DNA of 64,000 nt, taken from contig NZ_MTZV01000004.1 in NCBI RefSeq assembly GCF_002362315.1, positions 620,001-684,000 of the forward strand, in the 5' to 3' direction. The notes below the pieces were generated by a model that was not told the origin of the DNA, ran no database searches, and worked only from the letters and a program-made list of their open reading frames with translations. Positions 19,246 to 28,699 of the stretch are shown in pieces. The translations under genes were made by a program, and so were the position numbers. This DNA comes from Paraburkholderia acidicola. GTDB lineage: Bacteria > Pseudomonadota > Gammaproteobacteria > Burkholderiales > Burkholderiaceae. Position 1 is the first letter of the stretch, and each line of letters begins with the position of its first letter.

Positions 19246-20163
19246 TCAACTCCCGCCGGTAAACCCCCGCGGCTCCATAAACGTATGCCTGAAGTACTCG
19301 CGCACTGCATGCATCGCCGGACTCAACCCGGTGCTCCTGCGCCATGCGAGACCCACGCTCATCGGCGGCACCGGGTCGCGTAGCTGCACGGTCTCGATGC
19401 GCCTGCCCTCGAGCGACCACGGGCGATACACCATGTCCGACAGGATCGCTACGCCGCTGCCATTCGCCACCATGCTGCGCACCGCCTCAACCGATGAAGT
19501 GCGTAGCTTCACATTCGGCCGGTACGGCGTCTCGTTCCAGTAGCGCAAAGCGGTAAACGCCGCCTCGTCGACGGTCAACATCACGTAGGGCTCGGGAGCG
19601 ACGTCGGCAAGCGTCACGTTCTCGCGTTTGAGCAACGGATGTTGCGCACACAACCACAGACGTCGCACCGAATGAATCACCGGCTCGAGGACCAGTTCCG
19701 GATTCGCCACGTTCGAGGTCAGCAGCACGGCCATGTCGTAGCGCTCGGCGATCAACCCCTCTTCGATCGACTCGCGATTTAACTCGTGCAACTGGATCGT
19801 AAGCCGCGGATAGAGCGTATTGAGACGCTGCAGATGATGCGGCAGAAAATAGCCCAGCACGGTATAGCTCGCGGCGAGCGTGAGCGTACCCGTGAGCGTG
19901 CTTTCGAGGTTCGGCGTACGCATGGCCTCGTCCACCGACGACAGGATCGTGTACGCCTGGTTGAGAAAACGCTGCCCCGTCGTAGTCAAGGTCATCCCGG
20001 AAGCGGTACGCAAAAAGAGCTGCGTACCGAGGCTGTCCTCGAGGTCCTTGATGGCAGTGGTCACGGCCGACTGTGAAATCGTCAATTGAATGGCCGCCTG
20101 TGAAATCTGACCGAGTTCGGCTGTGGCGACGAAGTATTTCAGCTGCCGGAGAGTCAAGGCCAT
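19246..20163 (-). CDS. LysR-type regulator of the split biotin-enzyme operon
   Basis: ATG 20163, with GGTGGAG upstream, gives a 305-residue LysR protein. The N-terminal helix-turn-helix reads 'LRQLKYFVATAELGQISQAA' and 'TISQSAVTTAIKDLEDSLGTQLF'. The effector domain follows. It is divergent from the pxpA-led operon and separated by 271 bp, the standard arrangement for a LysR activator and its target. The inducer is probably the substrate of that pathway. An in-frame start at 20271 would add 36 residues unlike the family. Confidence 0.92.
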   Translation of the reverse strand: MALTLRQLKYFVATAELGQISQAAIQLTISQSAVTTAIKDLEDSLGTQLFLRTASGMTLTTTGQRFLNQAYTILSSVDEAMRTPNLESTLTGTLTLAASYTVLGYFLPHHLQRLNTLYPRLTIQLHELNRESIEEGLIAERYDMAVLLTSNVANPELVLEPVIHSVRRLWLCAQHPLLKRENVTLADVAPEPYVMLTVDEAAFTALRYWNETPYRPNVKLRTSSVEAVRSMVANGSGVAILSDMVYRPWSLEGRRIETVQLRDPVPPMSVGLAWRRSTGLSPAMHAVREYFRHTFMEPRGFTGGS

Positions 20164-20328
20164 AAGCTCCACCTGAAAAAGTGATATTGCGCCGCTCAAT
20201 ATCTTACCTTCGCAATCGATCAGACACGCCCTCAACCGCGCTGCCCTCGCCCCACCTGCTGTGTACCCCATTTCCTCAGATCAGACACGTCCACAGAGTC
20301 ATCTAAAAAACAGATAACGAGCCATATA

Positions 20329-20344
20329 AAAATAGAACTATTTT
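20329..20344. promoter_or_regulatory. Short palindrome upstream of pxpA operon
   Basis: AAAATAG and CTATTTT form a 7-bp-arm palindrome around AA in the LysR/pxpA divergent region, about 90 bp before pxpA. It is in a local AT-rich patch and could be a LysR contact site or part of the promoter. Confidence 0.4.
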
Positions 20345-20434
20345 GGCGACCGTCGAGCGGATAACGTTCATCCGAGCAGGTCCGGCAAGCGTCCTTTCAA
20401 GCCGCCGGGACCGTTGACCAGGAGGAGATTCCGT

Positions 20435-21214
20435 ATGAAGAAGCGCAGCGTCGACCTGAATTCCGACATGGGGGAAGGTTTCGGCCCATGGAAGATCGGC
20501 GATGGCGTCGATGAGGAGATCATGCCGCTCATCAGTTCGGCCAACATTGCGACGGGGTTTCATGCAGGAGACCCCAACATCATGGCGCGTACGGTGCAGC
20601 TCGCGAAGCAGGCGGGCGTCGGGATCGGTGCGCATCCGGGGTTTCGCGATCTGGTCGGCTTCGGCCGCCGCACCATCACCGAGACGCCGCAGGCGCTCGT
20701 CAACGACATCGTTTTCCAGCTTGGCGCGCTGCGCGAATTTGCGCGCCTCTATAACGTCAGCGTGCAGCACGTGAAGCCGCATGGGGCGCTGTACATGCTC
20801 GCCGCGCGCGACGAAGCGCTCTCGCGCCTGCTGATCGAAACGCTTCAAGCGCTGGACCCGACACTGTTGCTGTATTGCATGGAAGCGTCGGTGACCTACC
20901 GGATTGCGCGCGAACTCGGTCAGCCGGTGATCCGCGAGTTTTACGCGGACCGCGACTACGATCACAGCGGCTCGATTGTGTTCACGCGGCACGTCGTGCG
21001 ACTCGATCCGGCGCAGGTGGCGGCGAAGGTACTGCGCGCCTGTGTGGAAGGACGGGTAACCACGGTCGATGGCGACGATATCGATATCGACTTCGACTCG
21101 GTCTGCATTCACAGCGACACGCCCGGCGCATTCAAACTCGTCGAGGCCACGCGCGCCGCGCTGACCAGCCACGATATTCGTGTGGCGGCCCCGTTATACG
21201 CCATCGCCCGCTAG
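20435..21214 (+). CDS. pxpA: PxpA/LamB-YcsF family lactam-opening subunit
   Basis: The 259-residue protein starts '[17 protein letters not shown]', the metal-binding N-terminus of the LamB/YcsF family, and continues with '[14 protein letters not shown]' and '[15 protein letters not shown]', all highly conserved. Characterised members (PxpA) work with PxpB and PxpC in ATP-dependent opening of 5-oxoproline to glutamate. ATG 20435 has AGGAGG upstream. Here it leads an operon that also includes biotin carboxylase and biotin carrier genes, which the classical PxpABC enzyme does not need, so the substrate may differ. Confidence 0.92.
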   Translation: MKKRSVDLNSDMGEGFGPWKIGDGVDEEIMPLISSANIATGFHAGDPNIMARTVQLAKQAGVGIGAHPGFRDLVGFGRRTITETPQALVNDIVFQLGALREFARLYNVSVQHVKPHGALYMLAARDEALSRLLIETLQALDPTLLLYCMEASVTYRIARELGQPVIREFYADRDYDHSGSIVFTRHVVRLDPAQVAAKVLRACVEGRVTTVDGDDIDIDFDSVCIHSDTPGAFKLVEATRAALTSHDIRVAAPLYAIAR

Positions 21215-21248
21215 TTCGAGCTACCCGAAAAAACAGAGGAGCCTACCC

Positions 21249-21491
21249 ATGCCACTACACGACATCGTCAGCCCGCTGCCGGGCACCTTCTATCGACGCG
21301 CCTCGCCGGACGCCGCGCCCTACGTCGAAGTCGGCGCATCTATCGGAAGCGGCGCGGTGGTCGGACTCGTCGAGGTGATGAAGCAGTTCAACGATGTCGA
21401 AGCGAGCGCGGCTGGGCGCGTCGTCGAAATTCTTGTCGACGATGGCGAGCCGGTCGATGCAGGACAAGTCTTGATGCGACTCGAAGGATGA
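21249..21491 (+). CDS. Stand-alone biotin carboxyl carrier protein
   Basis: An 80-residue protein that is almost only a biotinyl domain. It has 'SPLPGTFYRRASPDAAPYVEVG', as in AccB proteins, and the biotinylation motif EVMKQF with the acceptor lysine at residue 45. The second half 'GRVVEILVDDGEPVDAGQVLMRLE' completes the lipoyl/biotinyl barrel. It lacks the long N-terminal linker of AccB. Sitting between pxpA and a biotin carboxylase gene, with an ATGA overlap to the latter, it is most likely the carrier subunit of a dedicated carboxylase. Confidence 0.9.
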   Translation: MPLHDIVSPLPGTFYRRASPDAAPYVEVGASIGSGAVVGLVEVMKQFNDVEASAAGRVVEILVDDGEPVDAGQVLMRLEG

Positions 21492-22933
21492 ACACGATGA
21501 CCCCGTCGAACATGGGCAGCGCCACGAGCCCGTTCTATCAGCCGAAGCGCATCCGCACGGTGCTGGTGGCCAATCGCGGCGAGATCGCGGTACGCGTGAT
21601 CCGCGCAGCCCATGAACTGGGCATGCGGGCCGTCGCCGTCGTAAGCGATGCCGATCGCGAGAGCCTGGCCGCCCGCATGGCCGACGAGGCCATTCACATC
21701 GGCTCCGCGCATGCGGCGAAGAGCTACCTGAACCCCGCGGCAATTCTCGCCGCCGCACAGCAGTGCGGAGCGGACGCCATTCATCCGGGGTACGGTTTTC
21801 TCTCCGAAAATGCCGCGTTCGCAGCACAGGTCGAGAACGCCGGGATCATCTTTGTAGGCCCATCGTCGAGCGTCATCGCCACCATGGGCGACAAGGCAAG
21901 GGCGCGAGAAACCGCACAGCGCGCCGGCGTACCGACGGTGCCCGGCAGCAACGGTGTCGTGCTGTCTCTCGACGAAGCGCGCGAGATTGCAGCAAGAATC
22001 GGCTACCCGATGATGATCAAGGCAGCAGCCGGTGGCGGCGGACGCGGCATCCGCGTGGCGCACGACGCGGCGCAACTCGACACTGAGCTGCCGCTTGCAC
22101 AACGCGAGGCACAGGCAGCGTTCGGCAACGGCGGGGTGTATCTCGAACGATTCATCGCGCGTGCCCGGCATATCGAAGTGCAGGTACTCGGCGACGGCGA
22201 CAATGTCGTTCATCTGTTCGAACGCGAGTGTTCGCTGCAACGGCGGCGCCAGAAAATTCTCGAAGAAGCGCCGTCACCGTCGCTCACGCCGGCACTACGC
22301 AACGCGCTATGTGCATCCGCGACACGGCTTGCCAGGCAAGTGGGTTATCGCAGCGCGGGAACGCTGGAATACCTGTTCGATGAAACACGCGATGAGTTCT
22401 ACTTCATCGAAATGAACACGCGCATCCAGGTCGAGCATCCGGTCACCGAGGCCATCACCGGAATCGATCTGGTGCGCGAGACGCTGCGTATCGCCGATGG
22501 CGAGCCGTTGCGTTTCGCGCAGGACAACATCGCGATGCGCGGTGCCGCGCTCGAATGCCGGATCAACGCGGAAGACCCCGAGCATGACTTTCGTCCGTGC
22601 CCGGGTCGCATCGACGAGCTGGTCTGGCCGACAGGCCCTGGCGTGCGTATCGATTCGATGCTCTACCAGGGTTACGTCGTCCCGCCGTTCTACGATTCGT
22701 TGCTCGCCAAGCTGATTGTGTTTGACGAAAGCCGGCCTGCCGCACTCGCACGGCTCAAACGGGCGTTGAGCGAACTGCGTATCGCGGGCATCAAGACCAC
22801 CGCGACGCTGCACCGCGCGCTGCTCGAAGACGACGATATCCGCGCCGGTCGTTATCACACGAACTACCTGGAAGCGTGGATGGCGGACTGGCGCGCAAGA
22901 ACGACGGCGGCTGAAAGCGAGGAGGTGAAATGA
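21488..22933 (+). CDS. Biotin carboxylase subunit
   Basis: A 481-residue ATP-grasp biotin carboxylase related to AccC. Visible motifs are 'VLVANRGEIAVRVIRAA' at the N-terminus, 'IHPGYGFLSENAAFA', the glycine-rich ATP lid 'AAAGGGGRGIRV', the catalytic 'EMNTRIQVEHPVTE', and 'ECRINAEDP' near the C-terminus. It carboxylates carrier-bound biotin using ATP and bicarbonate. The start overlaps the carrier gene and the stop overlaps the AHS1 gene by ATGA, which points to strict co-translation. It is about 30 residues longer than housekeeping AccC. Confidence 0.93.
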   Translation: MNTMTPSNMGSATSPFYQPKRIRTVLVANRGEIAVRVIRAAHELGMRAVAVVSDADRESLAARMADEAIHIGSAHAAKSYLNPAAILAAAQQCGADAIHPGYGFLSENAAFAAQVENAGIIFVGPSSSVIATMGDKARARETAQRAGVPTVPGSNGVVLSLDEAREIAARIGYPMMIKAAAGGGGRGIRVAHDAAQLDTELPLAQREAQAAFGNGGVYLERFIARARHIEVQVLGDGDNVVHLFERECSLQRRRQKILEEAPSPSLTPALRNALCASATRLARQVGYRSAGTLEYLFDETRDEFYFIEMNTRIQVEHPVTEAITGIDLVRETLRIADGEPLRFAQDNIAMRGAALECRINAEDPEHDFRPCPGRIDELVWPTGPGVRIDSMLYQGYVVPPFYDSLLAKLIVFDESRPAALARLKRALSELRIAGIKTTATLHRALLEDDDIRAGRYHTNYLEAWMADWRARTTAAESEEVK

Positions 22934-23808
22934 CGATCCGCTACACATTCGGCGGCGACGAGTTTATCTTCGTGGAAATCAGCGAGGACATGTCGCTCGA
23001 AGCGTTCTTCAAGGGCACCGCGATCACGCGCGAACTGCAGCGCCGCAAGGTGGATGGCGTCACCGAAATCTGTCCCGCCAATGCGTCTTACCAGGTTCGA
23101 TACGATCCCGATGTAATCGAACCGGACGTGCTGCTCGCGTTGCTTCAGCAAATCGAGGCCGAAGTAGCCGACGCGACGGATCTCGACATGGCGACGCGTA
23201 TCGTCGAGGTGCCCGTGCTTTACAACGATCCGTGGACGCACGAAACACTCATGCGCTTTCGCGAACGGCATCAGGACCCGACCTCGACGGACCTGGAGTA
23301 CGCAGCGCGGATCAACGGGAAAAAAGATGTCGACGACTTCATCGCGGCGCACTCCGGCTCCCCGTGGTTTGTCTCAATGGTCGGCTTCGTAGCGGGCTTG
23401 CCATTCATGTTCCAGATGGTCGAACGTGCCCGTCAGTTGCAGGTGCCGAAATACCTGCGACCGCGCACCGATACGCCAAAGCTGACGGTCGGCCACGGCG
23501 GCTGCTTCGGCTGCATCTACTCGGTGCGCGGCGCTGGCGGATATCAGATGTTCGGCGTGACGCCCGCACCGATCTTCGATCCGGCACAACGCCTGGATTA
23601 TCTGCGCGACTTCATGGTGTTCTTTCGTCCGGGTGACATCGTCAAGTTCAAACCGATCGATCGCGACACCTACGACAAAGCCGTGGCCGCGGTCGATGCA
23701 GGGACCTTTTCATTGCGCGTGCGCGAGGTGAATTTCTCGCTCGCGTCGTTCATGCGCGACCCCGAGGCCTACAACCGCTCGTTGATCGAGGTGCTCCATG
23801 CCGACTAA
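22930..23808 (+). CDS. AHS1/PxpB-like carboxyltransferase half, urea-carboxylase type
   Basis: The 292-residue protein belongs to the allophanate-hydrolase-subunit-1 (KipI/PxpB) family. Unlike plain KipI it contains 'VEVPVLYNDPWTHETLMRF' and 'EYAARINGKKDVDDFI', which I recognise from the carboxyltransferase part of urea carboxylase (PVLYDDPWT..., ARINGL...). It then carries 'GGCFGCIYSVRGAGGYQMFG', the cyclophilin-like core. In urea carboxylase this region and AHS2 form the site where CO2 is moved from biotin to the substrate. Here it is a separate protein, ATGA-coupled to biotin carboxylase and overlapping the AHS2 gene by 11 bp. Confidence 0.88.
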   Translation: MTIRYTFGGDEFIFVEISEDMSLEAFFKGTAITRELQRRKVDGVTEICPANASYQVRYDPDVIEPDVLLALLQQIEAEVADATDLDMATRIVEVPVLYNDPWTHETLMRFRERHQDPTSTDLEYAARINGKKDVDDFIAAHSGSPWFVSMVGFVAGLPFMFQMVERARQLQVPKYLRPRTDTPKLTVGHGGCFGCIYSVRGAGGYQMFGVTPAPIFDPAQRLDYLRDFMVFFRPGDIVKFKPIDRDTYDKAVAAVDAGTFSLRVREVNFSLASFMRDPEAYNRSLIEVLHAD

Positions 23809-24793
23809 CCCGCTCTACGCCATCGAGGTGGTCAAACCCGGACTGGCTACATCGGTGCAGGATACGGGCCGGCACGGGTATTACCACGTCGGCATTCCAC
23901 CGTCCGGCGCGCTGGATCAGTACGCATTGCGCGCCGCCAATCTTCTGGTCGGCAATCCCGAAGGCGCGGCTGCACTCGAATGCACGCTGCTTGGCCCGCA
24001 ACTTCTGTTTCATGTGGACACACTGATCGCCGTGACGGGTGCCGAGATGCAGCCCAAAATCGACGGCGTTGCCCACGCCTGCAACGTCGCGTTGCGCATC
24101 AAGGCAGGCAGCACGCTGACATTCGAGTATGTGAAGGGCGGCGCGCGAGCCTGTCTCGCGGTAGCGGGTGGCATCGACGTACCTGTGATGCTCGGAAGCC
24201 GATCCACTTACACACTCGGCGCGTTTGGCGGACACGAGGGTCGTCGCCTGCAGAAGGGTGACCAGTTGCGGATCGGGCAAACGCGAGGACCCGCTCGTGA
24301 AGGCACCGAATTGCCCGAAAAACTGCGTACGCCGCTCGCTCGCGAAGTCGAACTGCGCGTGCTGCCCGGTCTCTACTTTCATCGGTTGACCGACGAGTCG
24401 TCGATCACCTTTTACGAAGATACGTGGACGGTTGCCCCTGAAGCGGATCGCATCGGTTACCGCTACAAACAGGGTCGACCGCTCAAGTTTCGCGAGCGTG
24501 AACAGCCGTTCGGCGCCGGTTCCGATCCCTCGAACATCGTCGACGCCTGCTATCCGATTGGCTCGATTCAGGTCCCAGCCGGGCTCGAACCGATCATCCT
24601 GCATCTCGATGCGGTGTCCGGTGGCGGCTACGCCACGATCGGCACGGTCATCAGCGCCGATATGGATCTGATCGGGCAAATGCAGCCGAACCATCAGGCG
24701 CGCTTCCTGCCGGTCACCATGACGCAGGCGCTTGCGGCCCGTCGCGATGCTCAACTGAGACTCGCACGGTTGCGCGAGGTGTTGCTGCGCTAG
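23798..24793 (+). CDS. AHS2/PxpC-like biotin-dependent carboxyltransferase half
   Basis: A 331-residue member of the allophanate-hydrolase-subunit-2 (KipA/PxpC) family. It begins 'IEVVKPGLATSVQDTGRHGYYHVGIPPSGALDQYALRAANLLVGN' (shown in parts elsewhere in the family) and has 'ALECTLLGP', 'AGGIDVPVMLGSRSTYTLGAFGGHEGR'. Together with the AHS1 protein it forms the second half of a urea-carboxylase-like carboxyltransferase, or of PxpBC. It is the last enzyme gene before the transporter, 220 bp downstream. Confidence 0.9.
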   Translation: MPTNPLYAIEVVKPGLATSVQDTGRHGYYHVGIPPSGALDQYALRAANLLVGNPEGAAALECTLLGPQLLFHVDTLIAVTGAEMQPKIDGVAHACNVALRIKAGSTLTFEYVKGGARACLAVAGGIDVPVMLGSRSTYTLGAFGGHEGRRLQKGDQLRIGQTRGPAREGTELPEKLRTPLAREVELRVLPGLYFHRLTDESSITFYEDTWTVAPEADRIGYRYKQGRPLKFREREQPFGAGSDPSNIVDACYPIGSIQVPAGLEPIILHLDAVSGGGYATIGTVISADMDLIGQMQPNHQARFLPVTMTQALAARRDAQLRLARLREVLLR

Positions 24794-25013
24794 CGCATTC
24801 GTGGAGCGGTTGAATTACGCGCCGCTCCCGCGATCTTTCGATGCAATGTCGTGATCCAGTCGTGCAGCGCCATGCGCCGCACGGAGCACTTGCGTTCGTC
24901 GTTTTACGCCCGTCTGTCTGTCGGTCTTTCTCTCGTACGTCGTCATGGCACCGGACACGGTTGCCATGACGGTGCCGTTCCCAAAACCTGTAGATGCACT
25001 GAGGAGCACGATC

Positions 25014-26366
25014 ATGGTCAATCCGGCGCAGGAACCCGCCGCAAGCGATCTCGATCTATCGACGGTCGCCATACCGGAGCATGCGCGCATGCCCGCGTTC
25101 TCGCTCACCATGGCCTGGTGGGCCGTGTGCAGCGCGGTGTTTTACATCGTCGTCGGTGCAACGCTCGCGCTCAATTACGGCGCGCGCAATGCATTGATCG
25201 GGATGGCGTTATCGGTCGTGTCGTACGGTCTCGTCAATTCCGTCATTAGCCGCTACGCGGTGCGCACCGGCCTGTCTGTTGCGTTGTTTTCGCGCGTGCT
25301 GTTCGGCAGCGCGGGCGCCGCGCTCGCCACGTTGATCTTCTTCGCGACTGCGATCTATTACGCGGTATTTGAAGGATCGGTGATCGCCGTTGCAGCACAC
25401 AGCCTGTTTCCCGTGCTCGACTACCGGTGGGCTGCGCTGATCGTCGTTTGTTACAGCGTGCCGCTCGTGTTCGGCAGCGTGCAGCACTGGCTCGACAAGT
25501 TCAACGGCGTTCTGCTGCCGTTCTATCTGCTCGGACTGATCGCTGCCGTCGCGCTGGCTACGCATGAATACGGCTACAACGCAGCGTGGCTCGACTTCGG
25601 TCCGAAAGGCAGCGTGCCTGCCAACGGCTGGTGGAGTTGCTTCGTGTACTACATGGGCGTCTGGGTACTGATGATGTTCACCTTCGACTACGCCCGCTTC
25701 GGTCGCCAGAAGGATGCGGTCTATCACGGCCGCTTCAACTTCGGCATGCCGTTCTATCTGGTCACGTTTCTGTTGAATGGCGCAGCTGGCATCTATCTGG
25801 TCAGTACGATTCCCGGTCTCGGCGCGCTCTCGGAGGTATCCGTCGTGCTTGCGCTGCTCAAGCTGATGGGGATCTGGGGTCTGCTGTTCGTATGGGTCAC
25901 GCAATCGCGCATCAACACCGCGAACTACTATCTTGCGGCCATTAACATGCAGGCTTTCTTTCAGAAACTCGCGGGGCTGCGTGCGCCGAAGTTCGTGTGG
26001 GCACTTGTCGTCGGTGCGGTTGTTTATGCGTTGATGATGGCCGATGTGTTTTCGAAGATCCTGCAGGCGCTCGCGTATCAGGGAATTTTTGTGGTCGCGT
26101 GGGTCGGTGTGGCGCTCGCACACATCCTTTCGACACGCTACGACGAGCTGATCGGCGGAGAAATCGAATGTCGCGATTCGCATGTGCCTGCGTTTAACCC
26201 TGGTGGCTTGACGGCCTGGTTTGCAGGTGCGTTCGCCGGTCTGGTGTTGATGAATGTGCCAGGTGCCGTGCAGTCGTTTTCCGCACCCGCGAGTTTTGTC
26301 GTGTCGTGGCTCGTGTATCGGGGCATGCTCAATTCGGCTAAGCGAACGTGGTTTGTGCGCGGTTAG
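25014..26366 (+). CDS. NCS1-family nucleobase/hydantoin/allantoin-type permease
   Basis: From ATG 25014 (GAGGAG upstream) this 450-residue protein has about twelve hydrophobic segments and the cytosine/purine permease look: 'MAWWAVCSAVFYIVVGATLALNYG', 'NSVISRYAVRTGLS' and a conserved 'TFDYARFG' region. NCS1 carriers import cytosine, uracil, allantoin, hydantoins or related ring compounds with a cation. Directly after the PxpA/biotin-enzyme genes it likely brings in their substrate, pointing to a small nitrogen ring rather than an amino acid. Individual substrate residues cannot be assigned by eye. Confidence 0.87.
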   Translation: MVNPAQEPAASDLDLSTVAIPEHARMPAFSLTMAWWAVCSAVFYIVVGATLALNYGARNALIGMALSVVSYGLVNSVISRYAVRTGLSVALFSRVLFGSAGAALATLIFFATAIYYAVFEGSVIAVAAHSLFPVLDYRWAALIVVCYSVPLVFGSVQHWLDKFNGVLLPFYLLGLIAAVALATHEYGYNAAWLDFGPKGSVPANGWWSCFVYYMGVWVLMMFTFDYARFGRQKDAVYHGRFNFGMPFYLVTFLLNGAAGIYLVSTIPGLGALSEVSVVLALLKLMGIWGLLFVWVTQSRINTANYYLAAINMQAFFQKLAGLRAPKFVWALVVGAVVYALMMADVFSKILQALAYQGIFVVAWVGVALAHILSTRYDELIGGEIECRDSHVPAFNPGGLTAWFAGAFAGLVLMNVPGAVQSFSAPASFVVSWLVYRGMLNSAKRTWFVRG

Positions 26367-26380
26367 CCGCGCGACCCGTT

Positions 26381-27109
26381 TCAGTCCTTATAGCCCGGAT
26401 CCAGCCGATCCAGCCTGCGCAGCAACGCAGGCCAGATCAGCGCCCCGTCATTACCTTTAGTCACCCGGCGCACATCTTCCCGCAGCCGCTCGCGCGCCGC
26501 GGGCGCCACCTCGGCGAGAACAGCCCCACCGGATTGCGCCATGATCTGCGTCTCGCACGCGCGCTGCAGCGTGTACATGCGCTTGAACGCGTCGGCCACT
26601 GTACGACCGACAGTGAGCAGACCATGGTGACGCAGCATCAAGTATTCGTTCTGGCCGAGACTCTTCACGAGGCGCGGCTTTTCGTCGTCGTGGAGAACCA
26701 GTCCTTCGTAATCGTGGTAACCGAGCGAGCTGAGCACGAGCATAGCCTGTTGGGAAACTGGCAGAAGTCCATCGCGCTGCGACGATACCGCGATGCCCGC
26801 CTGGGTATGGCAATGCACCACGCACTCGGCATCGGGTCGACTCTCCTGAATCGCACTATGAATGACCAGTCCGGCAGGATTGACACGCAGTTCTCGGGCT
26901 ACCGTCTCGTCGCCGGAAAAATCGACCTTCACCAGATTCGATGCCGTGATTTCCTCGAAGGTGAGATCGAAGCGGTTGATGAGGAATTGATGCCCCGGCC
27001 CTGGCACGCGCACCGAGATATGCGTGAAGACGATGTCGTCCCATCCGTACAGGTGAATCAGGCGGAAACAGGCCGCCAGATCAACTCGTAATTCGGCTTC
27101 GGTTTGCAT
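26381..27109 (-). CDS. Class II aldolase/adducin family protein
   Basis: From ATG 27109 (AGGAG 8 bp upstream) a 242-residue protein of the class II aldolase/adducin fold. The zinc-binding histidines are in 'VVHCHTQAG' and in 'LMLRHHGLLTVG'. The early 'IHLYGWDDIVFTHISVRVPG' is typical of the adducin-like branch rather than of fuculose aldolase. The reaction is unknown; family members cleave or decarboxylate small sugar-acid-like compounds. It converges on the NCS1 permease with 14 bp between stops and may belong to the same pathway. Confidence 0.85.
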   Translation of the reverse strand: MQTEAELRVDLAACFRLIHLYGWDDIVFTHISVRVPGPGHQFLINRFDLTFEEITASNLVKVDFSGDETVARELRVNPAGLVIHSAIQESRPDAECVVHCHTQAGIAVSSQRDGLLPVSQQAMLVLSSLGYHDYEGLVLHDDEKPRLVKSLGQNEYLMLRHHGLLTVGRTVADAFKRMYTLQRACETQIMAQSGGAVLAEVAPAARERLREDVRRVTKGNDGALIWPALLRRLDRLDPGYKD

Positions 27110-27454
27110 GTTCGATTCTCCTGAATGACACACGATATCTCGCGCGGATTTAATGACATGAATCGTTTCGCTAAGTGAAAGCAATCTTCCCAATCACCGA
27201 CTTTGTCTCTTGTAAATCATCAGACCTATCCTAGACTTATTCCTAGCCGACCATCTCAAACCCCGAATCAGTCCACCGTTTCTTTTACCGCTTTCACGCG
27301 AGCGTGCCAGGCGGACGACTTCGTTTTGCGTAGCGATACACGGCACCCACCCGTATCAATTCACCCGCATCAGTCAGCGCCTCAACGAGGCCGTCGCTCC
27401 CGATAACCACGATCTTTTCTCAACGGCTCCTTTCATTCGTACAGGAGACATCGT
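27110..27454. other. Intergenic region, no gene seen
   Basis: 345 bp between the divergent aldolase and beta-propeller genes. No convincing coding region. A possible weak sigma-70 pair TTGTCT (27203-27208) and TATCCT (27227-27232) with an 18-bp spacer points toward the propeller gene, but this is only a resemblance. Confidence 0.3.
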
Positions 27455-28618
27455 ATGCAAGCGCAACGCACATTACTCTGGATGGTTCTCGTCGCAGCCG
27501 GACTACTAGGTGCCGCCACTGTGCAGGCCCAGACCACCGTGGTGGTCGACAATGGGCTGGGAACCCAGGTCTCCAGCCTCCAGACCGACCCAGGTCAGCC
27601 GGATAACGTGAACGTGCCCATCCTTGGCGGCGAGCTCCTGATGATCAGCGCCAATGGAACACTCACCGCGTTCAGCGATTTCGGCAACCCCGCCCAGGGC
27701 CCGATTGGCAGTGGCAATCTCGGAGGCACGGCCTGGGTGCCATCTGGGCCGCCGGGTGAAGGTGGCGGCAGCGTGGCAGTCACGGATGCATTTGCGGGCA
27801 GCAACGGAGCGGGAGCCCTGTTTCTGGTCAACCCCAGCAACGGGCAGCGCACGCTCCTGAGCGACTTCGGTAACGGCTGGCAGGGTCTCGGAGAAAACCC
27901 GGTAGGCGTTGCATACGTCAGTGGACCCTCCGGGCAGGGCGGCACACTCTATGTCGTCGATAAAAACTCCGGCACGGGCCACAACGGTGCCGTCTTCGCG
28001 GTCGATCCGGTTAGTGGGAATCGCATCTTTCTGAGCGATTTCGGCAACGGCTCGGAAGGCCCGGGAGGCGTAAATCCCATTGCCATCGCTGCCGTACCCG
28101 CCGGGGTATTGAGCGTGTTTGGCGCGAGTGGGGGCCTGGTCGTACTGGATGACGTTGAGGGCCTTCACAGTGAGGGGTCGGTCTTTACCGTGGACTTCCA
28201 GGGCTATCGCACCTATCTCAGCGACTTTAGTATCAGCACAGAGGGACTCACTATCCCTGGACCGCAGGCTATCGCCGTGGTCCCCACCCTGCGGGGCGCC
28301 TCGATCGTGGTGACGGACAATCTCGGTGGCACCAATAGTCAGGGCGCGTTGTGGGGTATCTCCAGCAGTGGTGTCCGCACGCTGATCACCGATTTCGGCG
28401 TTAGTTCGCAGGGACCCCAGGGGATCACGCCGAGCGGAATTGCGCCGACCATCGACGGGAGTGGGAACGTCCTTGTGACAGATGATTTCGGTGACCAGCT
28501 TCCGAGCCAGGCGCAAATATTTCTGGTGACGCCAGGCGGGCAGCGCTCGATTTACAGCAGATGCTCCGTCGCCCGCCTCGCGCCATGCCGGGCCCCTATG
28601 GCGATTACCCAGTACTGA
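27455..28618 (+). CDS. Secreted beta-propeller-like repeat protein
   Basis: The 387-residue protein has a signal peptide ending 'ATVQAQ', then about six repeats of roughly 55-60 residues. Each holds a strand with 'LLSDFGN'-like sequence (LTAFSDFGN, TLLSDFGNG, IFLSDFGNG, TYLSDFSIS, TLITDFGVS) followed by a loop and an 'NPxAIAxV'-like strand, and before it 'GxLxVVD..GxxxxGAVFxVD'. This is the pattern of NHL/SMP-30-type beta-propellers. The last blade is degenerate. No catalytic residues can be named; it is probably a secreted binding protein. AGGAGA precedes the ATG. Confidence 0.8.
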   Translation: MQAQRTLLWMVLVAAGLLGAATVQAQTTVVVDNGLGTQVSSLQTDPGQPDNVNVPILGGELLMISANGTLTAFSDFGNPAQGPIGSGNLGGTAWVPSGPPGEGGGSVAVTDAFAGSNGAGALFLVNPSNGQRTLLSDFGNGWQGLGENPVGVAYVSGPSGQGGTLYVVDKNSGTGHNGAVFAVDPVSGNRIFLSDFGNGSEGPGGVNPIAIAAVPAGVLSVFGASGGLVVLDDVEGLHSEGSVFTVDFQGYRTYLSDFSISTEGLTIPGPQAIAVVPTLRGASIVVTDNLGGTNSQGALWGISSSGVRTLITDFGVSSQGPQGITPSGIAPTIDGSGNVLVTDDFGDQLPSQAQIFLVTPGGQRSIYSRCSVARLAPCRAPMAITQY

Positions 28619-28699
28619 ACTGGCGTCTGCCCATCGACCTGCACGTTGCCCTTTAAAACACCCCGATTACTCCATGAGCACAGAGCGAGGAGTTAAAAC

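Noticed and set aside
20219..20289. Direct repeat ATCAGACACG at 20219 and 20280
   Set aside because: Ten bases twice in 70 bp, one copy outside the expected LysR region; too weak to call a site.
28540..28618. Possible frameshift at the end of the beta-propeller
   Set aside because: The last blade looks degenerate, but the annotated frame still ends in a blade-like 'APMAITQ' strand, so an intact gene is more likely.
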